Source of the DNA: Spartinivicinus ruber
GTDB taxonomy: Bacteria > Pseudomonadota > Gammaproteobacteria > Pseudomonadales > Zooshikellaceae
Length of the DNA: 64,000 nt
Direction of reading: 5' to 3'
NCBI RefSeq assembly: GCF_011009015.1
Contig: NZ_CP048878.1
Location: 3,750,354-3,814,353 of the forward strand
Part shown: positions 63,634 through 64,000 of the stretch, one piece after another
Layout: every line of letters starts with the position of its first letter
Numbering within the stretch: position 1 is the first letter of the stretch
Notes under the pieces: model-generated
Databases searched by the model: none
Seen by the model: the letters and a program-made list of their open reading frames with translations, nothing else
What the model was told of the DNA's origin: nothing
Translations under genes and position numbers: made by a program

Positions 63634-64000
63634 TTTTTTTACGATTCGCCTGGATACCAAAAAATCGGTTATAAATCATCCGCTCTGCTTCAGCTTGGTG
63701 AATATCCTTAAGGGCAAATCGCACCGTGGCACCAGGGCCTCGCTGGGATAGCCGTGCTGCGTCTATAGCTGTGACACAACCAATTTTAGGATAACCTCCT
63801 ATAGTCTGCCGATCTCTTAACAGCACAATCGGTTGACCATCTTTCGGGATTTGAATCGCACCATAAGAAATGCCTTCAGAAATAATACCATTGAGAACGC
63901 TATTGACAGGTTCACCAGCCAGACGATAGCCCATACGGTCAATATCTTGGGTAATTTTGTAATCACCAGTAAATAGCTTATTAATTTCAACTTGAGAAAA
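63623..64000 (-). CDS. pxpC: 5-oxoprolinase subunit PxpC / biotin-dependent carboxyltransferase-like protein (partial)
   Basis: The frame is open from the right edge; only the C-terminal 125 residues are in the window. It shows the family signature FTGDYKITQDIDRMGYRLAG, then SEGISYGAIQIPKDGQPIVL, LLRDRQTIGGYPKIGCVT and a final KDIHQAEAERMIY. This is the AHS2/KipA half of the PxpBC pair, which with PxpA converts 5-oxoproline to glutamate. The N-terminus and any pxpB and pxpA lie beyond the edge. Its stop codon overlaps the end of the convergent binding-protein gene by 11 bases. Confidence 0.85.
   Translation of the reverse strand, partial: FSQVEINKLFTGDYKITQDIDRMGYRLAGEPVNSVLNGIISEGISYGAIQIPKDGQPIVLLRDRQTIGGYPKIGCVTAIDAARLSQRGPGATVRFALKDIHQAEAERMIYNRFFGIQANRKKISE

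Overview
The window looks like chromosomal DNA of a marine gammaproteobacterium, AT-rich and of the Oceanospirillales type (something like Zooshikella or Spartinivicinus). That placement is inferred from gene content: tripartite tricarboxylate (TTT) and TRAP transporters, a BCCT osmolyte carrier, many solitary periplasmic binding proteins, a secreted M4 protease and a giant RHS protein. No rRNA, tRNA, CRISPR array or phage block was seen. The left edge cuts a ParB-type DNA-binding protein and the right edge cuts a PxpC-type 5-oxoprolinase subunit.

Layout. 1-2.3 kb: partial ParB/KorB-like gene and three small genes, two of them secreted (a DUF6174 protein and a cysteine-repeat protein). 2.3-9.0 kb: a solitary binding protein, then tctC-tctB-tctA facing a CitA/CitB-type two-component pair. 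9.2-9.8 kb: an uncharacterised gene with three phased TCCGTATA repeats in front and a clear terminator behind. 10.5-12.7 kb: secreted thermolysin-family protease with PPC and P domains. 12.75-20.4 kb: a structured intergenic repeat, binding proteins, a YfbM-like protein, a solitary long flgE, DUF4870, and a PilZ-START-binding protein operon. 20.5-23.0 kb: a cytochrome P450 and another binding protein. 23.2-42.8 kb: the accessory heart of the window, a 6004-residue RHS/YD-repeat protein with LysM and a C-terminal toxin-like tip, followed 8 bp later by a probable immunity gene, then a long hairpin, a broken IS3 element and a small orphan gene. 43.6-52 kb: DUF4360, a Gln-rich secreted protein, DUF418, an MscS-type channel, purU and a BCCT transporter. 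52-64 kb: a broken and an intact binding protein, then a catabolic cluster on the minus strand (LysR, DUF1445, TRAP dctPQM, fused 5-oxoprolinase/hydantoinase, PxpC), interrupted by two tandem binding-protein paralogues.

How the genes work together. The Tct system and its two-component pair form a carboxylate-sensing and uptake unit. The right-hand cluster fits import and opening of 5-oxoproline or a related cyclic amide, possibly fed from D-glutamate through DUF1445. The RHS region is a contact-dependent or secreted polymorphic-toxin locus with typical decay downstream. A structured intergenic element, here called the TATATACTC element, occurs near 12.8 kb and 57.0 kb, with its promoter-like head alone at 45.2 kb; it is the most likely undescribed non-coding feature.
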